This document shows, piece after piece, positions 24,007 to 33,589 of a DNA stretch of 64,000 bases (the stretch's first letter is position 1; the number at the start of each line of letters is the position of its first letter). The translations under genes were made by a program, and so were the position numbers. The DNA comes from Chloroflexota bacterium. GTDB taxonomy: Bacteria > Chloroflexota > Anaerolineae > Anaerolineales > UBA4823. The DNA lies in assembly GCA_029782365.1 (NCBI GenBank), contig JAKOUW010000202.1, positions 62,001 to 126,000 of the forward strand. The letters are read 5' to 3'. The notes beneath the pieces were generated by a model that was given only the letters and a program-made list of their open reading frames with translations, did no database searches and had not been told where the DNA came from.

Positions 24007-24702
24007 TCAAGAGAAAGGCACAACTGGCTCAACAAAGTCACGGAACCAGCGGGCCAGTTCCTCGCGCGTGTGAAAACCATAAGCGCGGTACATTTTCCGC
24101 AGGCGCGTGGCAATGCCGTCCTCCGAATAATCAAGCAGCTCGGCTATTTCCCGGTCAAGTTTCCCCTGCAGAATGAGCCGGATAATTTTTACATCGTCAG
24201 TGTCCAGGCCAACCCGCAGCGCCAGCGGGAAAATCATCCGCAGGTTAGGGCGCACATTCGATGAAACAATCACGTGTCCTCGCAAAGCTTGCTCGATTGC
24301 TAACGACAGTAAGTCTCTATAATTATATTTATCAATAAAACTCACTCCGCAGGCCAAAACCTGGTAAACGATCCAGGGTTCTGGGAAGCGCGACAGGACG
24401 ATAAACTGCACCTGGTCGGCGTACTCTTTGGTGAGGCGGCGAAGCAAGTCCAGGCTGCGTCGAATGTCTTCTTCCTTCCCGGCGAGGCCGCTTTTGCTGT
24501 TCACCGGCACCTGGAGATCGTAAATGACCAGATCTGGCAAAGCGACATCGATTTGTTTTTGTACATCCTCTGTGTTGCGTGCAATACGGATCTGCTCCTG
24601 GCGAAAACCGGTCGCCAGCAATTGGCTGAGTACAGCATCACTGTCCAATTCGAAATCTTCAACCATGAGGATAGTCAGCTCGTTTCTAGGTTTCATCTCC
24701 AT
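24007..24702 (-). CDS. Response regulator with REC and LuxR-type HTH
   Basis: 231 residues. The receiver domain (about 8-135) keeps the acidic pair (VEDFE), the phosphoacceptor Asp in LVIYDLQVP, the Ser/Thr position in VLSRFPEP and the Lys in FIDKYN. The C-terminal NarL/LuxR-like helix-turn-helix (about 165-225) has IIRLILQGKLDREIAELLDY. The ATG at 24702 has AGGAG seven bases upstream, and the gene overlaps the end of the histidine kinase gene, the usual order for a two-component pair. Targets may include the small peptide gene and cohesin operon just downstream; that is inference from position. Confidence 0.87.
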   Translation of the reverse strand: MEMKPRNELTILMVEDFELDSDAVLSQLLATGFRQEQIRIARNTEDVQKQIDVALPDLVIYDLQVPVNSKSGLAGKEEDIRRSLDLLRRLTKEYADQVQFIVLSRFPEPWIVYQVLACGVSFIDKYNYRDLLSLAIEQALRGHVIVSSNVRPNLRMIFPLALRVGLDTDDVKIIRLILQGKLDREIAELLDYSEDGIATRLRKMYRAYGFHTREELARWFRDFVEPVVPFS

Positions 24703-27130
24703 TTTCCATCTCCTCATCCTGCCAGGTAAATTTGTTCCCCAGAGGGAAATTGACGATAATAGATGTACCGATGCCGGGCAAAGGTTCTATTTGCCAGGTC
24801 GCTCCAAACCAGCGGCGCGCATCCAGGAGAATCGGCACGATTCCAGTCGCCTTTTCCAGGTCTTCGAAGCGAAAAGGCCTTTCGACCAGTCGGTTCATCC
24901 GTTCAGCCTGATCCGGGTCAATAGCAATGCCATTATTTGAAATCGATAGCTGGATAGAGTCAGCCTTTAGTGCAGATTTTACCGTAATTTCTGTAGCCTC
25001 AGCGTGCACCAGCGCGTTCGAGACTGCCTCAGCGATCACTTTGTACAGCACTTCGCCCAATTCATCTGGAGGGATTGCAAGGAAGTCCTGCGTACTCCAC
25101 TTCAGACGCACCCCTGGAAATAAAGCGCGCAGTTTGGTTTCCAGGTGCAAAACCGGCTCTGCCAGCGATGAGCTGTGCAGAGTGCGCTGTTCAACCAAAA
25201 TTAAGTTCGTCCATTCCCTTTTTAGGCGATCCAGTCGGGAGTTAAAATCTTCAAGTTGATTCAAGACGTGTTGAGATTCGGCGCAATGAGATAATTCTCC
25301 CAGGTTGATTTCGTTGAATGTGCGGCTGACACTCTCAAAAGCCGCCTCGGCCTGGCTGTGAGCCAGCGGCGCGGCCCCAGAGAGTGGTCCGCTGACCCGT
25401 TCGACGCGCCGCTTGAGAATAAGTGCCAGGGCAAATGTTTTGGCAAACGCCTGCAAAGCTTTGATCTGCTGCTGCTGGAAGAAAGTCCGTTGGCGGAAGT
25501 TTAGAAATAGGGAGCCGACGATCTCTCGACCAACCCCTAATTTAATGTAAACTGTGGATTTGATCTTTTCTCGCCTGACAAAGCGAAGCGCATGACCAAG
25601 CACGAGCGCTTCTTCGGGAGTGCAAACACCCTGGTTAGGGCCAAGCAAAAAATCATCCTCATCCGAATATGGTTGAAGATATACATCTTCTTTTATCCCC
25701 AACAATGTGTTGACGCGCGAATTGGAAGGGATATGGTTGCCCAAAAGATCTGGCCAGAAAGCTTCGCCCTCTACCACCAGGCCCGGCAGCGGCACACAGG
25801 TGGAAACAGCGTGCTTGTAAATTGTCACCAGGTCGGCATGGAAGAGACTGCGGGCTTGTTTCGCCACCTGCGCCAGGGCCTCATCCAGGTTACGAGTTGA
25901 AGCCATTTTCAGTACTGTTTCCTCAAGCAGGTTGTAAGCAGTTTGCACCTCATGCGAAACATGGCGCTCGTAAGCCAGAGCCGCTCCGATCGAGTTGGCA
26001 ATCTGCCAAAGGATTTGGACATCCCAGCCATCGAAAGCGCCTCGAAATGAAGATTCGATCTCAATCACCCCGACACATTCGCTTTCCACCAGAATGGGCA
26101 CTGCGGCCTCTGAACGACATACCAGGTCAGCATCCTGGTTGAAATAAAGTGTGCAGTGCGCGGTATCGTTGCACAGGTGTTCTTTGCGATGCGTGGCAGC
26201 CCACCCCGTAATGCTCGCCTTCTCTCGTTGCTCGATCGGCCACCCAGAAGTCGGCCAACTGGCTGAGACAGGTGTGTAGCGTCCTTTCATGAAAAGCTGG
26301 CCTTTTTCAGAATCCAGGATGTGCAGATACACCCGTTCAAACCTCAACAGCATCCCGATCATCTGGGCAATTTGGTTCAATTGGTTGTCAGGATCGCTGG
26401 TCACCGGGTGGGTATCAAAGACCTCACAGAACGCGCGATTGGCACGCAGGTAAGCGCTAATCTTTTGCAGCGCCTCCGTCTGCCCGCGAAAAGATGCCAT
26501 GCGCCGAAAGAGAAAATGCAAAAACAAGGAAACAAATGTATACCAGACCAGGGGTGATACGATATCCGGCCAAAATTCTTGTATCCAACCCGGCAAGAAG
26601 AACATAGCCGCTGCCAGGTAAGAAATAACACTGGCCAACCAGGCTGCGGCAAACCATTCTGTCGCATTGATTTTTAGCTTATAGCTCGGCCAGATAACCA
26701 CAGGGACATACAGCAGCCAATATTGACCTAACAGATAGCGTTCACCAACCAATTGAACCGCTGCAAGGTTAATTACGGAGGCGGTCAACCAGAAAACCGC
26801 CAGGACCGCCAGCCAGGGCTGTTTGTTTTGCACGAGAGCCGCATACGGTTTCATCCAGTCTGAAAGAAAACCCCACAAGCTGTGATGAGGATGTCGCTGC
26901 TCACTGAGAGGTAAATCCAGGGCATACAGCTTCCAAAACAGCGATACCAGCAAGACATTCATCAGTAATAAAAACACGGACCAGGCCCAATGCAGCCGCA
27001 AACTGAATATTACCGCTGCCAGGGGTAGTATCATGATATAGGGAAAATTATTGACAGCCCATAAAATCAAAGCGCTGCGTTTTGTGACTTGATCAGGGAA
27101 CCGACCATCGATGAATTCATTCTCGCCCAT
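24686..27130 (-). CDS. Membrane GAF-domain histidine-kinase-like sensor, degenerate catalytic core
   Basis: 814 residues. About six N-terminal membrane segments (residues 20-200), a GAF domain (about 215-390), a second GAF-like domain (about 395-560), a coiled linker and a C-terminal HATPase_c domain. The N-box-like VIAEAVSNALVHAEATE (about 705) is recognisable, but the G1 box reads NNGIA instead of DxGxG and no HisKA_3 H-box (ElHD) is visible before it. It may be an inactive or non-canonical kinase that controls the response regulator by binding. ATG at 27130 has GAGG five bases upstream. Confidence 0.85.
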   Translation of the reverse strand: MGENEFIDGRFPDQVTKRSALILWAVNNFPYIMILPLAAVIFSLRLHWAWSVFLLLMNVLLVSLFWKLYALDLPLSEQRHPHHSLWGFLSDWMKPYAALVQNKQPWLAVLAVFWLTASVINLAAVQLVGERYLLGQYWLLYVPVVIWPSYKLKINATEWFAAAWLASVISYLAAAMFFLPGWIQEFWPDIVSPLVWYTFVSLFLHFLFRRMASFRGQTEALQKISAYLRANRAFCEVFDTHPVTSDPDNQLNQIAQMIGMLLRFERVYLHILDSEKGQLFMKGRYTPVSASWPTSGWPIEQREKASITGWAATHRKEHLCNDTAHCTLYFNQDADLVCRSEAAVPILVESECVGVIEIESSFRGAFDGWDVQILWQIANSIGAALAYERHVSHEVQTAYNLLEETVLKMASTRNLDEALAQVAKQARSLFHADLVTIYKHAVSTCVPLPGLVVEGEAFWPDLLGNHIPSNSRVNTLLGIKEDVYLQPYSDEDDFLLGPNQGVCTPEEALVLGHALRFVRREKIKSTVYIKLGVGREIVGSLFLNFRQRTFFQQQQIKALQAFAKTFALALILKRRVERVSGPLSGAAPLAHSQAEAAFESVSRTFNEINLGELSHCAESQHVLNQLEDFNSRLDRLKREWTNLILVEQRTLHSSSLAEPVLHLETKLRALFPGVRLKWSTQDFLAIPPDELGEVLYKVIAEAVSNALVHAEATEITVKSALKADSIQLSISNNGIAIDPDQAERMNRLVERPFRFEDLEKATGIVPILLDARRWFGATWQIEPLPGIGTSIIVNFPLGNKFTWQDEEMENGDET

Positions 27131-27270
27131 AAAACCTCGCTTTTTTCGCACTTATTAGTATAGATGAGATTGATTATTAAAGCGTGTTTATTTGGATTCG
27201 AGGCAAATACACGCACGGGTGTTCAAAAACAGCTTTTTCTGAAGAAAAATATATTGAACAAAAATGATGC

Positions 27271-27299
27271 TTTACAAAATCTCACCTCTCAGGTAAAAT
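27271..27299 (+). promoter_or_regulatory. Promoter of rpsT
   Basis: TTTACA (27271-27276), exactly 17 bases, TAAAAT (27294-27299). A good sigma-70-type promoter giving a leader of roughly 40 bases, with GGAGG before the start. Confidence 0.7.
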
Positions 27300-27345
27300 A
27301 ATCAGCCGTTGTCATTATGTAAGTTTCAATTTGGAGGATTTTGCC

Positions 27346-27621
27346 TTGGCTAACTCTCGTTCTGCAATCAAACGTATGCGCCAGAATCCAAAGCGCCGTT
27401 TACGCAACCGCTTTTTCATCGGCTCGGCCCGCGCCACCGTTCGAAAAGCACGCTCGTCAATGGAAACCTCTTCCCTCGAAGAGGCCCGTCAGGCCACCCT
27501 GGCAGCGGTCAGCGCCCTGGATAAGGCCGCTGAAAAAGGCATTTTGCACAAGAACAATGCCGCCCGCCGCAAAGGCCGCCTGATGTCACAACTCGCCCGG
27601 CTTGAAAAGCAGGGTAAGTAA
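27346..27621 (+). CDS. rpsT: Small ribosomal subunit protein bS20
   Basis: 91 residues, basic, all-helical, binding 16S rRNA in the 30S subunit. Starts at TTG: GGAGG lies eight bases upstream and translation gives MANSRSAIKRMRQNPKRR, the canonical S20 N-terminus, whereas an upstream in-frame ATG would add five unrelated residues. The motif LHKNNAARRKGRL near residue 75 is the family's C-terminal signature. Non-ATG starts are typical of S20 genes in several phyla and can serve autoregulation. Confidence 0.96.
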   Translation: MANSRSAIKRMRQNPKRRLRNRFFIGSARATVRKARSSMETSSLEEARQATLAAVSALDKAAEKGILHKNNAARRKGRLMSQLARLEKQGK

Positions 27622-27710
27622 CTTCCCAGCCAGCTTTCGTTTTTTATTCAGGATAAACATGGGGTTTGCTCAGCGATCATCGAATCGCCTGGCAAACCCC
27701 TGATTGCTTT

Positions 27711-29879
27711 ATGAAACAGGTCTTACAAAACCTGCGCAACGGCCAGACCTCAGTGGTCGAGGTGCCGCTGCCAGCCGCCCGTCCGGGATGTGTGCTGGTG
27801 CGCACTGCTGCGTCATTGGTTTCTGCAGGCACCGAGCGCATGCTGGTGGAGTTTGCCGAGAAATCGCTGGTCGGCAAAGCCCGTTCTCGTCCTGATCTGG
27901 TGCGCCAGCTGATCGATAAGGCGCGGCGCGAGGGCCTGCTGACCACGCTCGAATCAGCCTTCAACCGCCTGGACCAACCGTTGCCACTGGGATATTCATC
28001 GGCAGGCGTTATCCTCGCCCTGGGAATGGGCGTGCAAGGGCTGGAGGTTGGCCAGCGGGTAGCCTGCGCTGGGGGCAATTATGCAGTGCACGCCGAATAT
28101 GCTGTGGTGCCGAGCCAATTGGTCACGCCAATCCCAGACTGTGTCGATTTCGATTCGGCGGCCTTTGTGACCCTGGGCGCCATTGCCCTCCACGGCTTTC
28201 GCCTTGCTGAAACACAGCTCGGCGAGCGCCCGGCGGTGATTGGCTTGGGCTTGCTCGGCTTGCTGACTGTGGGCTTCGCCCGGGCCGCTGGCTGCAGTGT
28301 TTTAGGCGTGGATATCGACCCTCGGCGGGTGCAGCTTGCGCAGCAGCTCGGCGCGCAGGCTGTGTTGCGCGCCCAGGCTGTCGAAGCGGCCGCCAGTTTC
28401 ACCGGAGGGCGCGGCTGCGATGCAGTTCTTATTTGCGCCGATACTGCCTCTCCGGACCCGGTTGAACTGGCGGGAGCAGTTGCCCGCGACCGGGCGCGTG
28501 TCATCGCCACTGGCGCAGTCGGTTTACACCTGCCGCGCAAAGTGTACTATGAAAAAGAGCTGACGTTCATCAATTCCCGCTCGTATGGACCTGGTCGCTA
28601 TGATCCGCGCTACGAAGAAGGCGGCCAGGATTATCCCCTGGGGTATGTGCGCTGGACCGAAGGGCGCAACCTGGAGGCAGTTGTTGATTTGCTCGCAACC
28701 GGCAGGCTGGATGTGCACCCGCTGGTCAGCCATCGCTTCCCTTTGGACCAGGCGCCGGCAGCGTACGAGCTGATCACCGGTAAAACCCAAGAACCTTTCC
28801 TGGGCGTGTTGCTCACCTACCCGACCAGCGCCGAGTTTACAGCCCAACCCGCGCCGGAAAGATTTGTATTCCAGCCAGGCCAGCCCGGTGGACAACACAG
28901 CCCCCTGCGCCTGGGTGTGCTGGGCGCAGGGAACTTCGCCGCGGCGGTCATGCTTCCGGCGCTTAAAAAGACCCCCGGCCTCTCCTTGGTGGGCATCAGC
29001 TCCGGTTCCGGGCTGACGGCCCGAGCCGCCGCCCAAAAATTCGCTTTTCAATACGCCGCCAGTACCGCCAACCAGTTGCTGGAAGATCCGGCCATCAACA
29101 CAATGGCCGTGCTCACTCGTCATTATCTGCACGCGGGCCAGGTCTTGCAGGCGTTAAGCGCCGGCAAACATGTCTTCTGCGAAAAGCCGCTGGCCTTAAA
29201 CCTGGCAGATTTGGATGAGATCGCCGCCGCTCTTGCCAAGGATGGGTCGCCCTTGTTAACCGTCGGTTTCAACCGGCGCTTCGCGCCGCTGGCTGTGCAG
29301 CTCAAAGCTTTCCTCGACCAGCGCCATGAGCCACTTTTCGCTCACTACCGGGTCAACGCTGGTTATCTGCCGCCCAACCACTGGCTGCATGACCCGGCTC
29401 AAGGCGGCGGGCGCATCATCGGTGAAGCCTGTCATTTCATTGACTTCCTGTCTTTCGTGGTAGGCGCACCGCCGTCCACCGTTAGCGCCCAAGGTCTGCC
29501 AGAAAACGGCCGCTACAATGCAGATAATGTTGTCTTGAGCTTCGAGTTTCCCGATGGTTCGTTGGGAGTTGTCACATATCTCGCTAACGGCGACAAAGCA
29601 TTCCCAAAAGAACGCCTGGAAGCATTTGCCGGCGGGCGAGTGGCCGTTCTCGATGACTTCCGCAGCCTTGAACTGGTGCAGAATGGACAGCGCAAGACAG
29701 TGCGCTCTCTGCTGCGCCAGGATAAGGGCCACCAGGCTGAATGGTTGGCGTTTGCCCAGGCTGTTCAGCGAGGCGGTCCGACGCCCATCCCATACAAGCA
29801 GTTATTCGGCGTGGCGCGCGCCAGCTTCGCGGCTGTCGAAGCGTTGAAAACCGGCGGCAAAATATCGCTCAACGGCTGA
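27711..29879 (+). CDS. Bi-domain oxidoreductase (MDR plus Gfo/Idh/MocA)
   Basis: 722 residues. N-terminal medium-chain dehydrogenase-like domain (about 1-360: YSSAGVILALGMG, VIGLGLLGLLTVGFARAAG as the Rossmann motif). C-terminal Gfo/Idh/MocA domain (about 385-715: LGVLGAGNFAAAVMLPAL, HVFCEKPLALNLADL with the EKP motif, and GGRIIGEACHFIDF). This fusion recurs beside heparinase-type and glycosyltransferase genes in surface-polysaccharide loci, where a sugar-nucleotide role is suspected. The start MKQVLQNLRNG is chosen because the family begins here. Confidence 0.9.
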   Translation: MKQVLQNLRNGQTSVVEVPLPAARPGCVLVRTAASLVSAGTERMLVEFAEKSLVGKARSRPDLVRQLIDKARREGLLTTLESAFNRLDQPLPLGYSSAGVILALGMGVQGLEVGQRVACAGGNYAVHAEYAVVPSQLVTPIPDCVDFDSAAFVTLGAIALHGFRLAETQLGERPAVIGLGLLGLLTVGFARAAGCSVLGVDIDPRRVQLAQQLGAQAVLRAQAVEAAASFTGGRGCDAVLICADTASPDPVELAGAVARDRARVIATGAVGLHLPRKVYYEKELTFINSRSYGPGRYDPRYEEGGQDYPLGYVRWTEGRNLEAVVDLLATGRLDVHPLVSHRFPLDQAPAAYELITGKTQEPFLGVLLTYPTSAEFTAQPAPERFVFQPGQPGGQHSPLRLGVLGAGNFAAAVMLPALKKTPGLSLVGISSGSGLTARAAAQKFAFQYAASTANQLLEDPAINTMAVLTRHYLHAGQVLQALSAGKHVFCEKPLALNLADLDEIAAALAKDGSPLLTVGFNRRFAPLAVQLKAFLDQRHEPLFAHYRVNAGYLPPNHWLHDPAQGGGRIIGEACHFIDFLSFVVGAPPSTVSAQGLPENGRYNADNVVLSFEFPDGSLGVVTYLANGDKAFPKERLEAFAGGRVAVLDDFRSLELVQNGQRKTVRSLLRQDKGHQAEWLAFAQAVQRGGPTPIPYKQLFGVARASFAAVEALKTGGKISLNG

Positions 29880-30255
29880 GCCAGGTGGCTGCCAGCAGAG
29901 CCGCCAGCCCAGCGGCATCGAAGGCGATAAACCTGGCGGTGGATGCCTGCGCCGCCGTCTGCCCCGCCAACAGCGTGGTGTAGATCCAGCTTTCTCCCAC
30001 CAAACCGATTGCCTGCATCATGAACGCCTCAATTAAGGATAGGCGGTTGCGGCGCGGCTGGCAGGTGGCGAACAAATAGGGCACATTCCACATTAAAAAT
30101 AAAACACCCATCGCACGCACAGCCGCCGCTCCCGGGATACCTGCCAGTTGAAAGCCAGGGGCGTACCACTCAGGCCAGAGCAGAAAAACCAACGCACACT
30201 GTATGTTGAACACCAGCACACAGCCAACCAGGAAACGAGCCAAAAGCAGGCGCAT
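29869..30255 (-). CDS. Predicted four-pass membrane protein
   Basis: 128 residues with four hydrophobic segments (LLLARFLVGCVLVFNIQCAL, AAVRAMGVLFLMWNVPYLFA, FMMQAIGLVGESWIYTTLLA, FIAFDAAGLAALLAATWL). No family recognised. A TATAAT ends six bases before the ATG at 30255, so a leaderless mRNA is possible. An ATG 39 bases upstream (30294) preceded by GAGGG is an alternative start, adding 13 residues. The 3' end overlaps the oxidoreductase gene by 11 bases on the other strand, and it lies between two polysaccharide genes of opposite direction. Confidence 0.75.
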   Translation of the reverse strand: MRLLLARFLVGCVLVFNIQCALVFLLWPEWYAPGFQLAGIPGAAAVRAMGVLFLMWNVPYLFATCQPRRNRLSLIEAFMMQAIGLVGESWIYTTLLAGQTAAQASTARFIAFDAAGLAALLAATWLSR

Positions 30256-30324
30256 TGAGGTATTATAATGGTCGAACCCGAATGTGCTGATCATTCGGGG
30301 TCCCTCATTCGCGAGCTCTGCTAA

Positions 30325-32358
30325 ATGACCCAAACACTCACATCGTTCGGAAACCTGGCGCATAAAGCCTGGATAGCGTGGACCACTTTGCGCGAGCTGG
30401 GCCTGGCTCAAACCGCTTCCTATGCGCAGTACAGACTGGGCATGCGCAGCGGCTGGATATCACGCCAGGTGGAAAGAGGCATGCACTCCGCACAGCTCGC
30501 CGCAGTCATTTCCACAGACAGTCCTACCGCATCCGATGTTCTTAACCCAAACCTGGTGAAACTGCCCGCTCCAAGCGCCGTGCGTGCTTGCCTGGCGCCA
30601 GCCGGCTGGCAGGCTTTATTCGGCGAAGCAGATGAGATTCTCGCCGGGCAAACTCGACTCTTCGGTGGGCTGCCAGAGCCCATCCAGCTTGCCAACACAG
30701 GTCCGCTGGAAGATTGGACTTCCTACGAAGGACGTGCCTGGTTGGATACCTTTGGCGATATCAAACTCATCTGGGAGCCCGGCCGCTTCGGTTGGGCGGT
30801 TACGCTGGCCCGCGCTCACCTGGCAGATCCGCAGACCCGTTACTCCAAATTTTTCTGGCAACAAAGCGCGGCTTTCCTCGACGCCACCCCCCCCGGAAAA
30901 GGGCCGCATTGGAGCTCAGCCCAAGAAGTTGGCCTGCGACTGGTTTGCCTGGCGCTCGCCTGGCAGGTATTCGGCTCCTCCGCGCCGAGCGCTCCAACCG
31001 GGTTTACGCATGAGCTGTACGGCTGGTTGGCTGCCCATGCGGCGCGCATCCCCCCCAGCCTTTCTTACGCCCGCTCGCAGAACAACAACCACCTGCTCAG
31101 CGAGGCCGCCGGTCTGTACACCGCCGGGCTGTGGCTACACAGGCACCCTTCGTCAAAAAAGTGGCGAGAACTCGGCTGGAAAACCTTTCACACCGGCCTG
31201 CGCGACCAGGTCTACCCTTCCGGCGATTACAGCCAGCACTCCGTGAATTACCACCGCCTGATGCTCCAGCTTTCACTGTGGATGAGCGCCCTCGCCAGCC
31301 AGGTTGGTGAAACCTTTCCCCCAGAAAGCGCCGCCCGCCTGGCAGTAGCTACCGACTGGCTGGCAGCTTTGGTCGATGAAACCAGCGGACAACTACCCAA
31401 TTTAGGAGCCAACGATGGGGCCAACATCTTGCCCCTGAGCAGCCAGCCTTATGCCGATTACCGGCCTACCCTGCAGGCTGCCGGCCGTGTTTTCCTGGGC
31501 AAGGAACTGTTACCTCCCGGTCCCTGGGATGAAATGAGCCTGTGGCTGGCGCCGGCCGTGCGAATCGACCGTCCCCAGCTCACCTCTTCAAGCGCCCGGC
31601 AGGGCGTGCTGCGCAGTCCAAACGGCCGCTCCTGGGGGTACCTGCGCGCTGCCCATTTTAACCGCCGGCCAGGCCATGCCGATCAACTGCATGTCGATCT
31701 ATGGTGGCGCGGAATCAATATTGCCCTCGATGCCGGAACTTACGTGTACAACGCCCCTCCACCGTGGGATAACACCCTGGCCTGTGCCCAGGTACACAAC
31801 ACCATCACTCTGGATGGGCAGGATCAAATGCTGCGCGCCGGGCGGTTCTTATACCTGCGCCGGGCGCAGGCGGATTACACAGAACGGCTGGTTGCGCCGG
31901 ATGCCAGTTGGGAGCGCCTGACTGCCCGCCATTCCGGTTATCTGCGCCTGGGAGCCTGGCATGTGCGCACTCTGGCGCGCCTGGGCGATGCATGGCAGGT
32001 AGAGGATCAGCTTCTGCCGGTGCGCGCGCCTGCGCCGCGCCTCCACCAGGCGCGCCTGCATTGGCTGCTGCCTGATTGGGACTGGCAGATCGAGCAGGAT
32101 GGCGAGCAGGTTCGCCTGGAACTGGATTCGCCTGGCGGCCGCATTCTGCTTCTGGTGACTCCGCAAACTGTGGCAACCGTCGGTTTTCTGCTGGCGCGCG
32201 CTGGCGAGTTCCTGGCCGGTGAAGGGGCTCCCTCGCCTATTATGGGTTGGCGCTCGCCAACTTACCACTACAAAGAGCCGGCTCTTTCGCTGGCCGTAAG
32301 CGCCAGCGGATGCTTGCCGTTTGGCTTCACCAGCCTGTGGCAGTTCCCGGAGACCTGA
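30325..32358 (+). CDS. Heparinase II/III-family (alginate-lyase-like) protein
   Basis: 677 residues. The helical N-terminal domain (about 90-370, with WEPGRFGWAVTLARAHL and the YARSQNNNHLLSEAAGLYTAG motif containing the catalytic-region Asn) is followed by the beta-sandwich heparinase II/III domain (about 420-640, with PGHADQLHVDLWWRGINIAL and VHNTITLDGQDQM). This pattern is typical of proteins that cleave uronic-acid polysaccharides or act in exopolysaccharide synthesis clusters. No signal peptide is visible. Next gene begins two bases after its stop, so the two are cotranscribed. Confidence 0.88.
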   Translation: MTQTLTSFGNLAHKAWIAWTTLRELGLAQTASYAQYRLGMRSGWISRQVERGMHSAQLAAVISTDSPTASDVLNPNLVKLPAPSAVRACLAPAGWQALFGEADEILAGQTRLFGGLPEPIQLANTGPLEDWTSYEGRAWLDTFGDIKLIWEPGRFGWAVTLARAHLADPQTRYSKFFWQQSAAFLDATPPGKGPHWSSAQEVGLRLVCLALAWQVFGSSAPSAPTGFTHELYGWLAAHAARIPPSLSYARSQNNNHLLSEAAGLYTAGLWLHRHPSSKKWRELGWKTFHTGLRDQVYPSGDYSQHSVNYHRLMLQLSLWMSALASQVGETFPPESAARLAVATDWLAALVDETSGQLPNLGANDGANILPLSSQPYADYRPTLQAAGRVFLGKELLPPGPWDEMSLWLAPAVRIDRPQLTSSSARQGVLRSPNGRSWGYLRAAHFNRRPGHADQLHVDLWWRGINIALDAGTYVYNAPPPWDNTLACAQVHNTITLDGQDQMLRAGRFLYLRRAQADYTERLVAPDASWERLTARHSGYLRLGAWHVRTLARLGDAWQVEDQLLPVRAPAPRLHQARLHWLLPDWDWQIEQDGEQVRLELDSPGGRILLLVTPQTVATVGFLLARAGEFLAGEGAPSPIMGWRSPTYHYKEPALSLAVSASGCLPFGFTSLWQFPET

Positions 32359-32359
32359 G

Positions 32360-33589
32360 ATGCATATTCTGCTGATCCACCAGGCTTTTGCCGCCCTGGA
32401 TGAACCAGGGGGCACGCGCCATCACGAGCTGGCGCGCTTTTTGGTTGAAAAAGGTCACCGCCTTACCGTTATCGCCAGTCCCGTCAGCTATTTGACCGGC
32501 AGCGCGCGGCCCGGCAAAGCTACCTGGGTGGAGCGGCAAGAGGAAAACGGCATCACGATCTTGCGCGCCTACACCTATTCAGCCCTGCACCGCTCCTTCG
32601 TGCACCGGGTATTTAGCTTTCTGAGCTTCATGGTTTCCTCTTTCTTGATTGGTCTGCAGGTCGGCGGAGTCGATGCCGTTTGGGGGACTTCGCCGCCGAT
32701 TTTTCAGGGCGTCACCGCCTGGGCTCTCGCTCGCCTAAAAGGCGCACCTTTTCTTTTCGAAGTGCGCGACCTGTGGCCAGCCTTCGCTATTCAAGTCGGC
32801 GTACTGCGCAGCTCCCTGCTCATCCGCCTCTCAGAGTGGTTGGAGCGCTTCCTCTACCACCACGCCGACCGCTTGCTGGTTAATTCTCCCGGTTTCATCG
32901 CTCATGTCCGGGCACGCGGCGCTCGCCAGGTAGACCTGGTGGCCAACGGTGCCGACCCTCGCATGTTTGATCCCACGATGGACGGCATGCCATTTCGCCA
33001 GCAGCACCATTTACAAGATCTATTCGTGGTGATGTACGCTGGCGCACACGGCATGTCCAACGATTTGGAAATCGTCCTGCAAGCCGCAAATCTGTTGAAA
33101 GATGAGCCTCAAATTGCCATTCTCTTTTTGGGCGATGGCAAAGAAAAACCGGCCCTGCAACACCGCGCCCAGGCGCTTGGGTTGAGCAACGTGATCTTCG
33201 CCCCTCCGGTGCCGAAAACAGAGATGCCCACCGCCCTGGCGGGAGCCGATGCCTGCCTGGCCATTTTGAAACCCATCCCTTTGTATGCCACAGTTTACCC
33301 CAACAAGGTTTTTGATTACATGGCGGCCGGAAAGCCCGTCATCCTGGCCATTGAAGGCGTGATCCGCCAGGCAGTGGAAGAGGCTCGCTGCGGGATATTT
33401 GTTCCGCCCGGCGATCCGGTTGCTCTGGCCGCCGCCATCCGCCATTTCGCCTCCGACCGCTCAGCCTGCGCCCAGATGGGTCGCAATGGGCGTGCTTACA
33501 TTGAAGCACATTTCGACCGGCGCATCCTGGCTGGCCGCCTGGAAGATATATTTCTCCGTCTGGCGGATCACAGGAAGGTCAACAGGTGA
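32360..33589 (+). CDS. Glycosyltransferase family 4
   Basis: 409 residues with a GT-B fold. N-terminal acceptor domain (HILLIHQAFAALDEPGGTRHHELARFL) has the WbuB-like GGTRHHELA motif and FLFEVRDLWP near residue 145. The donor domain has VVMYAGAHGMSNDLEIVL (about 225) and the sugar-nucleotide motif YPNKVFDYMAAGKPVI (about 310). Probably transfers an N-acetylated amino sugar to a lipid-linked repeat unit at the inner membrane, as related WbuB-type proteins do. The stop overlaps the next gene's GTG start by four bases. Confidence 0.9.
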   Translation: MHILLIHQAFAALDEPGGTRHHELARFLVEKGHRLTVIASPVSYLTGSARPGKATWVERQEENGITILRAYTYSALHRSFVHRVFSFLSFMVSSFLIGLQVGGVDAVWGTSPPIFQGVTAWALARLKGAPFLFEVRDLWPAFAIQVGVLRSSLLIRLSEWLERFLYHHADRLLVNSPGFIAHVRARGARQVDLVANGADPRMFDPTMDGMPFRQQHHLQDLFVVMYAGAHGMSNDLEIVLQAANLLKDEPQIAILFLGDGKEKPALQHRAQALGLSNVIFAPPVPKTEMPTALAGADACLAILKPIPLYATVYPNKVFDYMAAGKPVILAIEGVIRQAVEEARCGIFVPPGDPVALAAAIRHFASDRSACAQMGRNGRAYIEAHFDRRILAGRLEDIFLRLADHRKVNR

